Shown here in pieces: positions 5,079-5,641 of a DNA stretch of 5,641 bases. Numbering within the stretch: the stretch's first letter is position 1; every line of letters begins with the position of its first letter. Location: contig JASHTL010000024.1 in NCBI GenBank assembly GCA_030040595.1, positions 1 through 5,641 on the forward strand, read 5' to 3'. Origin of the DNA: Microcaldota archaeon. GTDB lineage: Archaea > Micrarchaeota > Micrarchaeia > Micrarchaeales > CABMGC01. A model generated the notes under the pieces. The model was not told the DNA's origin. It was given only the letters and a program-made list of their open reading frames with translations, and did not search any database. A program made the position numbers and the translations under genes.

Positions 5079-5641
5079 ATGGCCAAGAGGGTATTCCGTC
5101 CGAAAGGATCGTGGGAGGATGACGCTGCAGCCATGAACTATCTTAGACGGAGGGGCTATGACGTCCAAGTAAGCGCAAGGCCGGAGAACCTTGAAAAGAT
5201 AAAGAGGGGAGAAGACGAGGTTTCCCAGGAGACGGACAAAATCGAAGCTGCCAGGAGATCCAAGAGGCGCTCTCGCATATACATAGCAACTGCAGCCCTA
5301 GTGCCATGGGCATTTGTCGCAGTGATCGAGTTTGTTCCCCACGCCACACATCCCCAAACTCCTACAACTATCAAATACCACTCAAACGTGCCTGTGTCTG
5401 CATACCAGCCGGTGGGCATCGGTTCGTTCGGACTGTTCACCGTACCTTCCAAAGTACGGCAGTTCTACCCGACCTACACTTCAGGCGTGAGCGGATACGC
5501 AGAAATAGACAGACTTGAGGTTTCAAAAGATCTAACCGGGAATGGAAAGAAGCTTATCCTAGATCAGCACATGGCAAGCCTGCAACTAAATGCAACTGCT
5601 TGGGTTATGCATCCTGCAGGAAAAGTTCCTTACCAGAAAGT
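5079..5641 (+). CDS. Second thermopsin-family membrane-anchored protein (partial, runs off window)
   Basis: The frame is open from ATG 5079 to the window end, giving 187 complete codons; the C-terminal half is missing. It is a paralogue of the preceding gene. Its layout is a charged cytoplasmic tail (1-65, ending in the basic SKRRSR), a membrane span at about 66-85, and the start of the external thermopsin-like domain. Shared blocks are LEKIKRG at 38-44, VPVSAYQPVGI at 104-114, GYAEIDRLEVSKDL at 139-152 and DQHMASLQLNAT at 162-173, the last containing a sequon at N171 in the same place as N156 of the first protein. Matching codons often differ in the third position, so the duplication is not recent. 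The tail has a segment NYLRRRGYDVQVS (20-32) lacking in the other copy. With its own promoter 62 bases after the first gene's stop, it may be transcribed separately or by read-through. Confidence 0.83.
   Translation, partial: MAKRVFRPKGSWEDDAAAMNYLRRRGYDVQVSARPENLEKIKRGEDEVSQETDKIEAARRSKRRSRIYIATAALVPWAFVAVIEFVPHATHPQTPTTIKYHSNVPVSAYQPVGIGSFGLFTVPSKVRQFYPTYTSGVSGYAEIDRLEVSKDLTGNGKKLILDQHMASLQLNATAWVMHPAGKVPYQK

Noticed and set aside
1..5641. CRISPR array, insertion sequence, intein, rRNA or tRNA
   Set aside because: No regularly spaced repeats, terminal inverted repeats, transposase motifs or structural RNA signatures were seen on either strand.

Overview
The window looks archaeal, and the mix fits a small acidophilic DPANN-type archaeon, with Micrarchaeota (ARMAN-2-like) as my best guess. 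The reasons are an archaeal-type deoxyhypusine synthase, a HMf-like histone, an Alg7/AglH-like GlcNAc-1-phosphate transferase, two thermopsin-family (peptidase A5) proteins, TATA boxes at archaeal spacing, and heavy use of AGG (Arg) and ATA (Ile) codons at roughly balanced GC. The lineage is an inference from gene content; no rRNA or other marker is present.

Layout. On the minus strand at the left edge lie deoxyhypusine synthase (71-1021) and, 4 bases downstream, the first 22 codons of a Nudix-like gene (1-66) that runs off the window. A 305-base gap (1022-1326) holds the dys promoter, one doubtful small basic ORF and a repeated TTGTC-plus-T/A element in front of the histone gene. The histone (1327-1620, plus) converges on and overlaps by 70 bp the UDP-GlcNAc:polyprenyl-phosphate GlcNAc-1-P transferase (1551-2591, minus). 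This gene diverges from a membrane GT2/GT21-like glycosyltransferase (2650-3747, plus), and one AT-rich box midway between them is correctly placed to serve both. Two tandem thermopsin-like membrane-anchored proteins follow (3790-5016, and 5079 to the window end), each with its own closely similar promoter.

How it fits together. The GPT and GT2 enzymes suggest assembly of lipid-linked or surface glycans. The thermopsin-like proteins are predicted to have a basic cytoplasmic tail, one membrane span and an external domain; the complete one carries four N-X-S/T sequons and so could be a substrate of such a pathway. Most start codons sit about 23 bases after a TATA-like box, which suggests largely leaderless transcripts.

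The most unusual points are the tailed thermopsin pair with a shared cytoplasmic LE-x-IKRG motif and a shared 28-bp promoter block, and the histone whose C-terminal tail is encoded opposite another gene's last membrane helix. I see no CRISPR array, insertion sequence, rRNA or tRNA.
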